Below, piece after piece: positions 26,001 through 33,523 of a stretch of 64,000 bases of DNA. Both the position numbers and the translations under genes were made by a program. Under the pieces are notes generated by a model. That model had not been told where the DNA came from. It made no database searches and worked only from the letters and a program-made list of their open reading frames with translations. The stretch spans positions 1,341,501 through 1,405,500 of the forward strand of contig NZ_CP092415.1 in NCBI RefSeq assembly GCF_023716465.1, given 5' to 3'. The first letter of the stretch is position 1; every line of letters begins with the position of its first letter. The stretch comes from Flagellimonas marinaquae (GTDB lineage: Bacteria; Bacteroidota; Bacteroidia; Flavobacteriales; Flavobacteriaceae).

Positions 26001-26738
26001 TTACTGGTTTTCAATCTTGCTCTGCAGAGCGAAATATGCTCGTTTTGAGGCTTTTTCCTCTGCTTTTTTCTTGGAGGTTGCCCGTGCTTTTGCCAACATT
26101 CTATCACCAATGGTAAGTTTTACGGCAAAATGTTTTAACTCGTCGTTTCCTGTGTCCTCATATACGTGATAATTGAATGTCTTTTTTTCTTTTTGGCACC
26201 ATTCTATCACCAAACTCTTATAGCTGATCACTTTACCCTCGAGCTGTTCAATATCCACATAGGGCTCTATTACTCTTTCATTTATGAATTTTTCACAATA
26301 CATGTAGCCTTTATCCAAGTAGATCGCACCCACAAGTGCTTCAAAGACATTACCATGAATATTCTCCCCAAAATGTGCTTTCGGAATCCTACTTTCCACA
26401 AAATCCAGCAATCCAAGGTCTTTACCAAGCTCGTTCAGGTGCTTACGGCTCACTACCTTGGAACGCATTTTGGTGAGATATCCCTCGTCCCCTTCCGGTA
26501 CTTGGTTGTACAAATGTTTTGAAATGATGGTTCCCAGCATTGAATCTCCCAAAAATTCGAGGCGCTCGTAGTTTACAGGATTCCCTTTTTCGTCCTTTTT
26601 GTTCATGGACCTATGAAGGAACGCTGTTTTATAGAGCTCCAAGTTTTTGGGCTTGAAACCAAGGATCCTTTTCATACCCAAAAAAAAATCCCCATCCGAG
26701 TCAGGATGGGAATTGAATATTTTGGAAGTGAGTTTCAT
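26001..26738 (-). CDS. rnc: Ribonuclease III
   Basis: Double-strand-specific endoribonuclease for rRNA and mRNA processing. It has 245 residues. The nuclease signature ERLEFLGDSMLG is at residues 58-69, with catalytic Glu61 and Asp65, and the second acidic pair is in NVFEALVGAIYLDKG. A C-terminal double-stranded RNA-binding domain (about 165-240) ends with ARATSKKKAEEKASKRA. It starts 9 nt after fabF, so the acpP-fabF-rnc order typical of many bacteria is kept. Confidence 0.97.
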   Translation of the reverse strand: MKLTSKIFNSHPDSDGDFFLGMKRILGFKPKNLELYKTAFLHRSMNKKDEKGNPVNYERLEFLGDSMLGTIISKHLYNQVPEGDEGYLTKMRSKVVSRKHLNELGKDLGLLDFVESRIPKAHFGENIHGNVFEALVGAIYLDKGYMYCEKFINERVIEPYVDIEQLEGKVISYKSLVIEWCQKEKKTFNYHVYEDTGNDELKHFAVKLTIGDRMLAKARATSKKKAEEKASKRAYFALQSKIENQ

Positions 26739-26747
26739 GTTACAAAA

Positions 26748-27998
26748 CTACCCTATTTTTTTAAATAAAATACAAGCATTGTGTCCTCCAAATCCAAAGG
26801 TGTTGCTCATGGCGACCTTTACTTCGCGCTCTTGTGCCTTGTTCAAGGTCAAGTTGAGCGATGGATCTATCTGATCATCCACTTCACTGTGGTTTATGGT
26901 CGGTGGCACCAAATTATGCTCCATGGCCAAAATGGAGGCAATGGCCTCAATGGCTCCTGCCGCTCCCAACAAATGGCCAGTCATGGATTTGGTTGAATTA
27001 ATGTTGATGTTTTTGGCGTGATCACCAAATACTTTGCTAATGGCCTTTAATTCGGCAACATCACCAAGTGGGGTTGAGGTACCATGTGTATTTATGGCAT
27101 CTACATCTTCTGGTTTAAGCCCAGCGTTTTGCAAACAGTTTTCCATTACCTTTACCACTCCAATACCTTCTGGGTGCGGAGCTGTCATATGATGGGCATC
27201 ACTGGAAAGTCCTCCGCCCAAAACTTCGGCATATATTTTAGCCCCCCTTGCTTTGGCGTGCTCATATTCTTCCAATATTAGCGCACCTGCTCCTTCTCCC
27301 AGTACAAAACCATCTCTTGTGGCATCAAAAGGTCGAGAAGCGGTTTCGGGGCTTTCGTTTCGGGTAGATAGTGCATGCATGGCATTAAATCCGCCCATAC
27401 CTGCAATAGTTACAGCGGCTTCGCTACCACCTGTCACAATAACATCGCAATGACCCAATCTAATGTAGTTGAGCGCATCGATCATGGCATTGGCCGAAGA
27501 GGCACATGCAGAGACAGTGGTATAGTTTGGTCCCATAAATCCATGTTTAATGGATATGTTCCCAGGTGCTATATCCGCAATCATTTTTGGAATAAAGAAC
27601 GGATTAAAACGTGGTGTTCCATCGCCATTGGCATAGCTGATCACCTCGTTCTGAAAAGTTTCCAAACCTCCGATTCCCGCGCCCCATACTACACCAACCC
27701 TAAACTTGTCCACAACGTCCAAGTCTATTCCAGAGTCTGCTATGGCCTCATCCGATGAAACCAGGGCATATTGGGCAAACCTATCTAGTTTTCTAGCTTC
27801 CTTCCTATCAAAAAAATCCGAAGGATCGTACCCTTTAAGCTCGCAAGCAAACTTTGTTTTAAATTTTTCGGTATCGAAGTATGTAATGGGGGCAGAACCG
27901 CTTTTTCCGGTTCGTAGTCCTTCCCAATAAGCTTCCAAATTATTACCAATGGGCGTTAACGCTCCCATTCCGGTAACCACAACTCGCTTTAACTGCAT
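26748..27998 (-). CDS. fabF: Beta-ketoacyl-ACP synthase II
   Basis: Condensing enzyme of fatty acid elongation. The 416-residue thiolase-fold protein carries the Cys-His-His triad Cys165 (VSACASSANAM), His305 (NTHGTSTPLGD) and His342 (SMTGHLLGAAGA), which marks the FabF/FabB class. It is the middle gene of acpP-fabF-rnc. A 15-bp perfect hairpin with T tract lies between acpP and fabF, so fabF is probably made from partial read-through or its own promoter. Confidence 0.98.
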   Translation of the reverse strand: MQLKRVVVTGMGALTPIGNNLEAYWEGLRTGKSGSAPITYFDTEKFKTKFACELKGYDPSDFFDRKEARKLDRFAQYALVSSDEAIADSGIDLDVVDKFRVGVVWGAGIGGLETFQNEVISYANGDGTPRFNPFFIPKMIADIAPGNISIKHGFMGPNYTTVSACASSANAMIDALNYIRLGHCDVIVTGGSEAAVTIAGMGGFNAMHALSTRNESPETASRPFDATRDGFVLGEGAGALILEEYEHAKARGAKIYAEVLGGGLSSDAHHMTAPHPEGIGVVKVMENCLQNAGLKPEDVDAINTHGTSTPLGDVAELKAISKVFGDHAKNININSTKSMTGHLLGAAGAIEAIASILAMEHNLVPPTINHSEVDDQIDPSLNLTLNKAQEREVKVAMSNTFGFGGHNACILFKKIG

Positions 27999-28032
27999 TG
28001 AACTATTTTTTTACCCTTTAGACGTAAATTAT

Positions 28033-28073
28033 AAAAAAAATTATCCATGTGACAACAATCACATGGATAATTT
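28033..28073 (-). terminator. Perfect 15-bp hairpin with T tract between acpP and fabF
   Basis: AAATTATCCATGTGA and TCACATGGATAATTT are exact complements around a 6-nt loop; on the minus strand the hairpin is followed by eight T. It can end or reduce acpP transcripts before fabF. Confidence 0.8.
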
Positions 28074-28099
28074 ATAATCTTTAGCGATATATCATATAA

Positions 28100-28333
28100 T
28101 TACTTAGCTTCTTCTATATAGCTAATGGCCTGACCTACAGTGGCGATGTTTTCTGCTTGGTCATCTGGTATCTGAATATCAAATTCTTTCTCAAACTCCA
28201 TGATAAGTTCAACAGTGTCCAAGGAATCCGCTCCTAAGTCGTTGGTAAAGCTAGCTTCTGCAACTACTTCATTTTCATCTACACCTAGTTTATCAACGAT
28301 GATAGCCTTTACTCTTGATGCAATGTCTGACAT
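28100..28333 (-). CDS. acpP: Acyl carrier protein
   Basis: A 77-residue acidic carrier that tethers growing acyl chains through phosphopantetheine on Ser37 in the motif [10 protein letters not shown]. Length and sequence ([19 protein letters not shown]) are typical. It has its own promoter (-7 box about 34 nt upstream) and a strong hairpin after the stop, consistent with high expression relative to fabF. Confidence 0.98.
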   Translation of the reverse strand: MSDIASRVKAIIVDKLGVDENEVVAEASFTNDLGADSLDTVELIMEFEKEFDIQIPDDQAENIATVGQAISYIEEAK

Positions 28334-28366
28334 AATTATTGTGGTTTTAAAAATTTAAATCGTTGG

Positions 28367-28374
28367 CAAAAATA
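28367..28374 (-). promoter_or_regulatory. Minus-strand -7 box TATTTTTG of acpP
   Basis: Exact TAnnTTTG match on the minus strand, 33 nt upstream of the acpP ATG. The divergent purN gene has weaker boxes TACTTTAG (28448-28455) and TAATTTAG (28462-28469). Confidence 0.6.
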
Positions 28375-28495
28375 TAAAACTTTGGATTAAATACACTATT
28401 TGACGATAAAATGTGATTCAAATTAAACATCTTACATCAGTGTATCTTACTTTAGCCGACGTAATTTAGTCCAAAATCATATCAATTCCTAACGA

Positions 28496-29059
28496 ATGAA
28501 ACGAATTGTAATCTTTGCATCGGGCAGTGGGTCCAATGCAGAAAATATCATATCCTTTTTTCGCAAAGACACTGCGATCACGGTTGCGGCGGTACTTACC
28601 AATAAAAATTCGGCAAAAGTACTTGAGCGCTGCGACCGCCTCGGCGTGCCCGCTTTCTATTTTAACGGGCCAGCTTTTAAGGGTTCCGGTGCTATAGTGG
28701 ATCTTTTACACGGTCTACAGACGGATCTTGTGGTACTAGCCGGCTTCCTTTGGAAAATACCGGAAAACCTTGTTGAGGCGTATCCAAATAAAATCGTAAA
28801 CATACATCCTGCCCTTTTGCCCGATTATGGCGGAAAGGGCATGTACGGCGACAAGGTACACAAGGCCGTTAAGGACAACAATGAAAGCGAAACCGGCATA
28901 ACCATACATTATGTCAACGAAAATTACGACGAAGGTGCCATCATATTTCAGGCCAAGACCATGATCGAACCCACGGACACCCCAGAAACCATAGCTCAAA
29001 AGGTACACCAGTTGGAATACGAGCATTTCCCTAAAGTGATCAAAAAACTACTGTCCTAA
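28496..29059 (+). CDS. purN: Phosphoribosylglycinamide formyltransferase
   Basis: Transfers a formyl group from 10-formyl-THF to GAR, the third step of purine synthesis. The 187-residue protein has FASGSGSNAENI for phosphate binding and the catalytic Asn102 and His104 in VNIHPALLPDYGGKGMYG, with the later Asp in ETGITIHYVNENYDEGAII. It overlaps the RNase H gene (TAATG), so the two are coupled, and it is divergent from acpP, a common arrangement in Bacteroidota. Confidence 0.97.
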   Translation: MKRIVIFASGSGSNAENIISFFRKDTAITVAAVLTNKNSAKVLERCDRLGVPAFYFNGPAFKGSGAIVDLLHGLQTDLVVLAGFLWKIPENLVEAYPNKIVNIHPALLPDYGGKGMYGDKVHKAVKDNNESETGITIHYVNENYDEGAIIFQAKTMIEPTDTPETIAQKVHQLEYEHFPKVIKKLLS

Positions 29060-29694
29060 TGGCCAAGAAAAAAAAGTTTTATGTGGTTTGGAAAGGAAAA
29101 CATCCCGGAATTTTCGAGTCTTGGGCCGATTGTAAGGCGCAAATAGATGGCATTAAAGGAGCACAATACAAATCCTTTGCTACGTTCGAAGAGGCCAAAA
29201 AAGCCTACAACGGCAATTATGCGGATTTCAAGGGTAAATCCAAGGGCAAAAGCGAACTTACTCCAGAGGAACTGCTTAAAATCGGGAATCCCAATTATAA
29301 TTCTATAGCGGTGGATGCGGCCTCCAGCGGCAACCCGGGAAAAATGGAATACCGCGGTGTGGATACCAAAAGTAAAAGAGTCCTTTTTCACCAAGGCCCT
29401 TTTGAACAGGGTACTAGTAATGTAGGTGAGTTTTTGGCGTTGGTCCATGGATTGGCGTTTTTAAAACAACAAAAAAGTGAACGTACCCTCTATTCCGATT
29501 CCAGAATTGCAATTGGGTGGGTAAGAAAGAAAAAATGTGGAACCAAACTGAACAAAACCGAGAAAAATGCACAGCTTTTTGAGCTTATTGCACGTGCCGA
29601 AGAATGGCTCAAAAAAAATCGGTTCAACACCCCAATAGTTAAATGGGAGACCAAGGCCTGGGGGGAAATACCTGCTGATTTTGGCAGAAAATAG
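29059..29694 (+). CDS. Viroplasmin-domain ribonuclease H
   Basis: This 211-residue two-domain protein begins with a caulimovirus-type viroplasmin domain (residues 3-50: KKFYVVWKGKHPGIF, then ATFEEAKKAY), a known RNA:DNA hybrid-binding module. The C-terminal part is an RNase H fold with acidic residues in VDAASSGNPG, VGEFLALVHG and YSDSRIAIGW. It probably removes RNA from RNA-DNA hybrids. The ATG overlaps the purN stop. The final catalytic Asp is less clear, perhaps in the last 15 residues (PADFGRK). Confidence 0.9.
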   Translation: MAKKKKFYVVWKGKHPGIFESWADCKAQIDGIKGAQYKSFATFEEAKKAYNGNYADFKGKSKGKSELTPEELLKIGNPNYNSIAVDAASSGNPGKMEYRGVDTKSKRVLFHQGPFEQGTSNVGEFLALVHGLAFLKQQKSERTLYSDSRIAIGWVRKKKCGTKLNKTEKNAQLFELIARAEEWLKKNRFNTPIVKWETKAWGEIPADFGRK

Positions 29695-29825
29695 AAAGCA
29701 GATACCAGTAATATTAGATGGCACGCCTTTATTAAGTTTGCGCTTGAACTTGAGTTTAATCCCTCATTTATTCTCTGTTTTTCTTAAATCCTTTGTTAAT
29801 GATTCCAATATGGAATATCAAACCG

Positions 29826-29833
29826 TATATTTG
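29826..29833 (+). promoter_or_regulatory. Promoter -7 box TATATTTG
   Basis: Exact match to TAnnTTTG, 16 nt before the PfkB-kinase ATG at 29850. A short inverted repeat (ATTCC and GGAAT) lies at 29802-29816 just upstream. Confidence 0.55.
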
Positions 29834-29849
29834 CAGCAAAATTTAGGTA

Positions 29850-30776
29850 ATGGGCAAATTACTGATCGTGGGGACCATGGCCTTCGACGCTATTGAAACA
29901 CCGTTCGGAAAAACAGGAAGAATATTGGGTGGTGCCGGCACATTTATAGGTTTGGCAGCATCACAATACAAAATAGACTCCGCAATTGTTTCTGTCGTCG
30001 GAGACGACTTTCCACAGTCCTACATGGACATTTTTATAAACAAGGACATCGACCTATCCGGTGTTGAAGTGGTAAAAGGAGGCAAAACTTTTTTCTGGGA
30101 AGGAAAATACCATAACGACCTAAACTCTCGAGATACCTTGGCCACAGAACTAAATACTCTGGCCGATTTTAATCCCGTAGTACCGAGCAACTTTACCGAT
30201 GCGGACATAGTAATGCTCGGCAATCTTCACCCCAACATCCAGCTAAGTGTAATCAATCAAATGGAAAAACGACCAAAACTCATAGTTTTGGATACCATGA
30301 ACTTTTGGATGGACAATAGTTGGGACGATTTGATGAAGGTAATCTCTGAAATAGATGTTATCACTATTAATGATGAAGAAGCCAGACAAATGACCGAGGA
30401 ATATTCCTTGGTGAAAGCGGCCGAAAAAATTCAAAAGATGGGGCCTAAATACGTCGTCATTAAAAAAGGGGAGCATGGAGCACTTTTGTTCCACAAGGAA
30501 AATATTTTCTTTGCGCCCGCATTGCCATTGGAAGAAGTATTTGATCCTACCGGTGCCGGCGACACTTTCGCCGGTGGATTTGTGGGGTACTTGACAGAGG
30601 TAGGCAACATATCATTTGAAAGTATGAAGAACGCCATTATACATGGCTCCAATTTAGCATCGTTCTGTGTAGAGAAATTTGGCACCGAGCGCATGGTGGA
30701 TTTACATAAAAGCGAGGTAAATGCCCGCTTACAACAGTTTAAGGAACTGACACAGTTCAATATTGAATTAACCTAA
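29850..30776 (+). CDS. PfkB family sugar or nucleoside kinase
   Basis: This 308-residue ribokinase-fold protein has the N-terminal substrate region (ILGGAGTFIGLAASQY) and the PfkB signature 2 DPTGAGDTFAGGFVGYL with the catalytic Asp. The substrate is not determined; an adenosine or ribose-type kinase would fit its position between purine genes. It has its own -7 box and a terminator before the PurF-like gene. The context (purN before, amidophosphoribosyltransferase-like after) suggests a nucleotide-related role, by inference. Confidence 0.88.
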   Translation: MGKLLIVGTMAFDAIETPFGKTGRILGGAGTFIGLAASQYKIDSAIVSVVGDDFPQSYMDIFINKDIDLSGVEVVKGGKTFFWEGKYHNDLNSRDTLATELNTLADFNPVVPSNFTDADIVMLGNLHPNIQLSVINQMEKRPKLIVLDTMNFWMDNSWDDLMKVISEIDVITINDEEARQMTEEYSLVKAAEKIQKMGPKYVVIKKGEHGALLFHKENIFFAPALPLEEVFDPTGAGDTFAGGFVGYLTEVGNISFESMKNAIIHGSNLASFCVEKFGTERMVDLHKSEVNARLQQFKELTQFNIELT

Positions 30777-30782
30777 ATGCGT

Positions 30783-30808
30783 GCCCTGAAATTTTCGGGG
30801 CTTTTTTT
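30783..30808 (+). terminator. Terminator between the PfkB-kinase and PurF-like genes
   Basis: GCCCTGAAA pairs with TTTCGGGGC (one U-G pair), followed by seven T, immediately after the kinase stop. Confidence 0.75.
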
Positions 30809-30820
30809 ATTTGATTTGCT

Positions 30821-32719
30821 ATGAGTGATCCTATTAAGCACGAATGCGGAATATCGTTGATCCGTTTGCTTAAACCCTTGGAGTACTATAAAGAAAAGTA
30901 CGGTACAGCTTTTTATGGTGTAAACAAGATGTACTTAATGATGGAAAAGCAGCATAACCGCGGACAGGATGGCGCCGGTTTTGCAAGCATTAAAATGGAT
31001 ATGGAGCCTGGGGAAAGATATATGAGCCGGGTAAGATCGGCACAGCAGCAGCCCATCCAGGATATTTTTGCCCAGATCAACAACCGTATCAATACGGCAC
31101 TGACCGAAAACCCAGAGTTTGAAGATGATGTAGCGTGGCAAAAAAAGAACATCCCGTACATTGGGGAACTTTTGATGGGACACGTTAGGTATGGCACCTT
31201 TGGAAAAAACAGTATCGAGAGCGTACACCCGTTTCTGAGACAGAACAACTGGATGCACAGAAACCTTATTGTGGCCGGCAACTTTAACATGACCAATGTT
31301 GACGAGCTTTTTGGCAACTTGGTGGCCTTGGGTCAGCACCCCAAAGAAAAAGCCGATACCGTTACCGTAATGGAAAAAATCGGCCATTTTTTGGATGACG
31401 CCGTGGCAAAATTGTACAAGGAGGTCAAAAAAGAAGGGTACTCCAAAAGAGAGGCCTCTCCACTTATTGCCGAACGCTTGAACGTTGCCAAAATACTACG
31501 AAAGGCTTCCAAAAACTGGGACGGCGGTTACGCCATGAGCGGATTGATCGGGCATGGCGATGCTTTTGTAATGCGCGACCCGGCAGGAATCCGACCGGCA
31601 TACTATTATCAGGATGATGAAGTTGTGGTCGTAGCATCCGAACGCCCCGTGATCCAGACCGTGTTCAATGTAAATTTTGATGATGTAAAAGAGCTAGATC
31701 CGGGCCATGCAGTAATCATTAAGAAAAATGGCTCCATGGCGTTAAAACGTATTTTGGAACCTACCGAGCGAAAAGCCTGCTCTTTTGAACGCATCTATTT
31801 CTCCAGAGGGAGTGATAAAGAAATCTACCAGGAAAGAAAAAAATTGGGGAAACTGGTTTTTCCAGAAATTTTGAAGTCCATCGACAACGATTTGGAGAAT
31901 ACCGTCTTCTCTTACATTCCGAATACTGCGGAAACTTCGTTCTTTGGAATGGTAAAGGAGGCTCAAAATTACCTCAACAAGAAAAAAGAAGAACAAATTC
32001 TGGCCTTGGGGCCGAACATGACAGGCGAGGAGCTTCATAAAATATTGAACATTCGTCCGCGAATAGAAAAAGTGGCCATCAAAGATGCCAAGTTAAGAAC
32101 CTTTATCACCCAAGATAGCAGCAGGGATGATCTGGTGGCCCACGTTTACGACATCTCCTATGGCTCTGTAAAACCTACCGATAATCTGGTAATTATAGAT
32201 GATAGCATTGTTCGCGGTACTACCTTAAAACGTAGTATTTTAAAAATACTGGACCGTTTGTCTCCCAAGAAAATAGTGGTTGTGTCCTCTGCACCACAGA
32301 TCCGCTATCCGGACTGTTATGGTATCGATATGGCAAAGTTGGAAGATTTTGTTGCCTTTAAGGCAGCTTTGGCTTTGCACGAGGAACATGGCACTACCCA
32401 CTTGATCAAAGAGATTTATGAGAAGTGCCTTACCCAGACCGAAGCTTCAGACAAAAATGTGATAAACTACGTGAAGGAATTTTATGCACCATTCTCAGCA
32501 AAACAAATTTCCAAGAAGATCGGGGAAATTCTAAGTCCTGAAGGAATAAATGCAGAGGTAGAGATTATTTATCAAACCATTGAAGGTTTGCATAGCGCCT
32601 GTCCCAAAAACTTGGGCGATTGGTATTTTACAGGAAATTATCCCACCCCGGGCGGTAATAAGGTGGTCAACAAGGCGTTTATCAATTTTTTTGAAGGAAA
32701 GAACGAAAGAGCTTATTAA
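30821..32719 (+). CDS. Long amidophosphoribosyltransferase-like protein
   Basis: This 632-residue protein combines a class II glutamine amidotransferase domain and a type I phosphoribosyltransferase domain, as in PurF. Cys9 (KHECGISLI) would be the N-terminal nucleophile after removal of eight residues; HNRGQDGAGFASI and GHVRYGTFGKN match the glutaminase domain. VIIDDSIVRGTTLKRS is the PRPP-binding motif. At 632 residues it is well over 100 longer than ordinary PurF (about 450-510), with extra helical segments in both halves. It may be a Bacteroidota-specific paralogue beside a canonical PurF elsewhere; that needs the whole genome. Confidence 0.88.
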   Translation: MSDPIKHECGISLIRLLKPLEYYKEKYGTAFYGVNKMYLMMEKQHNRGQDGAGFASIKMDMEPGERYMSRVRSAQQQPIQDIFAQINNRINTALTENPEFEDDVAWQKKNIPYIGELLMGHVRYGTFGKNSIESVHPFLRQNNWMHRNLIVAGNFNMTNVDELFGNLVALGQHPKEKADTVTVMEKIGHFLDDAVAKLYKEVKKEGYSKREASPLIAERLNVAKILRKASKNWDGGYAMSGLIGHGDAFVMRDPAGIRPAYYYQDDEVVVVASERPVIQTVFNVNFDDVKELDPGHAVIIKKNGSMALKRILEPTERKACSFERIYFSRGSDKEIYQERKKLGKLVFPEILKSIDNDLENTVFSYIPNTAETSFFGMVKEAQNYLNKKKEEQILALGPNMTGEELHKILNIRPRIEKVAIKDAKLRTFITQDSSRDDLVAHVYDISYGSVKPTDNLVIIDDSIVRGTTLKRSILKILDRLSPKKIVVVSSAPQIRYPDCYGIDMAKLEDFVAFKAALALHEEHGTTHLIKEIYEKCLTQTEASDKNVINYVKEFYAPFSAKQISKKIGEILSPEGINAEVEIIYQTIEGLHSACPKNLGDWYFTGNYPTPGGNKVVNKAFINFFEGKNERAY

Positions 32720-32810
32720 TCAACCACATAGAAAAAGAGCGCAATCTGTGCGCTTTATCGATGAAACTAGCAGTATAGCGGGTTTTTATACGAACAGAAA
32801 CCCACAACCC

Positions 32811-32818
32811 TACTTTAG
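32811..32818 (+). promoter_or_regulatory. -7-like box TACTTTAG of RNA unit 1
   Basis: Near match to TAnnTTTG, 6 nt before the conserved element of unit 1. No clear -33 box. Confidence 0.5.
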
Positions 32819-32823
32819 TACTT

Positions 32824-32896
32824 GCCATAGCATAAGTAGGTTAAGTTCATGGTAAGATTTGGGGCAAAAAAGGTGGAGTTTATCCACCTTTTTTAT
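32824..32896 (+). ncRNA. Putative small RNA, unit 1 of 3
   Basis: It begins with the conserved 40-nt element (CCATAGCATAAGTAGGTTAA at 32825-32844, continuing to 32864) and ends in a hairpin where AAAAAAGGTGGA pairs perfectly with TCCACCTTTTTT. The element is identical to unit 2 over all 40 bases, yet the hairpin sequence is unrelated, so structure and not sequence is kept at the 3' end. CCAU and AUGG within the element could pair. An alternative is a short peptide MVRFG... read from the ATG inside the element; the terminator overlapping it makes this less likely. Confidence 0.65.
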
Positions 32897-33031
32897 TTTC
32901 TACAACTTTGCCCATATTTCACTCTCTCCTTTGTTTTCTTGACATTTATCAATAATCGAGCCCTGTTGAACATTTCAACCAATTAAAGAGGGTTTCATCT
33001 AAAAGCTTGGGTTCAAAATCAACTCTTGACT

Positions 33032-33039
33032 TACATTTG
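33032..33039 (+). promoter_or_regulatory. -7 box TACATTTG of RNA unit 2
   Basis: Exact TAnnTTTG match, 5 nt before the conserved element of unit 2; a TTGG lies 21 nt upstream. Confidence 0.6.
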
Positions 33040-33043
33040 GAGG

Positions 33044-33120
33044 ACCATAGCATAAGTAGGTTAAGTTCATGGTAAGATTTGGGGAAAGAAGCCGGAGCAT
33101 GCTCCGGCTTCTTTATGTTT
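33044..33120 (+). ncRNA. Putative small RNA, unit 2 of 3
   Basis: The conserved 40-nt element spans 33045-33084 and is identical to unit 1. It is followed directly by a 30-bp perfect palindrome (33085-33114, arms AAAGAAGCCGGAGCA) and a T-rich tail. The exact -7 box upstream gives this unit the best promoter of the three by that box. Confidence 0.7.
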
Positions 33121-33201
33121 GACTACCAAGGTTTTAACAATTTTATCGATGAACTGCACATTTTATTTTTACTTCCAAAAGCAAAATATTTTTTAAAACC
33201 C

Positions 33202-33232
33202 TTTGTTATTTTACACAATACCAGTATTTTAG
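33202..33232 (+). promoter_or_regulatory. Promoter of RNA unit 3 (TTTG, 19 nt, TATTTTAG)
   Basis: TTTG at 33202-33205 and TATTTTAG at 33225-33232 are 19 nt apart, the same spacing as in the ompA promoter of this window. The -7 box ends 5 nt before the conserved element. Confidence 0.6.
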
Positions 33233-33236
33233 TCGT

Positions 33237-33313
33237 GCCATAGCATAAGTAGGTTAAGTTTATGGTAAGATTTGGGACGAAAAGGGTGAGGACTTCCTCG
33301 CCCTTTTCTATTT
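33237..33313 (+). ncRNA. Putative small RNA, unit 3 of 3
   Basis: The conserved element (33238-33277) differs from units 1 and 2 at two positions: C to T before ATGG, which lengthens the possible CCAUA-UAUGG pairing by one, and the last G to A. The 3' hairpin is again different: GAAAAGGGTGAGG pairs with CCTCGCCCTTTTC through one U-G pair, followed by a T-rich tract. Confidence 0.65.
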
Positions 33314-33470
33314 TATAAACATGAATAAGAATTTTTGTCTTTTACGGATAGCCGGTAATCAATTGAGAAAGAAGATTATCTTTTAGAAAAGATGGAGTAA
33401 TTACAAAGACTTTCGAAAATTACGTAATCAAAACTTTGCAATTATGAGTTCTTATTTCTAGGAATACAAT

Positions 33471-33504
33471 AAAAAAAGCGCCCCTCATCAGGACGCCTTT
33501 TTTA
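33471..33504 (-). terminator. Terminator of the copper-receptor operon
   Basis: AAAAAAGGCG and CGCTTTTTTT arms (minus strand) around a GATGAGG-type centre, with one internal mismatch, 20 nt after the receptor stop. T and A runs on both sides make it potentially two-way. Confidence 0.7.
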
Positions 33505-33523
33505 ATCGATAGCACTTTTGCTC

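Larger units (their letters stand above)
32720..33523. other. 800-bp region without a convincing protein gene, holding three repeat/small-RNA units
   Basis: A weak hairpin (AGCGCA and TGCGCT, 32738-32752) follows the PurF-like gene. Then come three units built alike: -7-like box, 40-nt conserved element, unique terminator hairpin. The elements start at 32825, 33045 and 33238. The stretch after 33313 holds no recognisable unit and ends in the terminator of the convergent TonB receptor gene. Confidence 0.8.

Noticed and set aside
33115..33243. A 42-codon ORF between RNA units 2 and 3
   Set aside because: It starts in the unit 2 terminator tail, runs through the unit 3 promoter and ends on the TAG of the conserved element. 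It is better explained by chance.
32824..33277. Reading the three repeats as a CRISPR-like array
   Set aside because: Only three repeats, spacers of about 150-180 nt of unequal length, promoter and terminator attached to each unit, and no cas genes.
33431..33504. A possible fourth small RNA (AAACTTTG box followed by a terminator)
   Set aside because: It lacks the conserved 40-nt element and a -33 box, and the hairpin is explained as the terminator of the convergent receptor gene.
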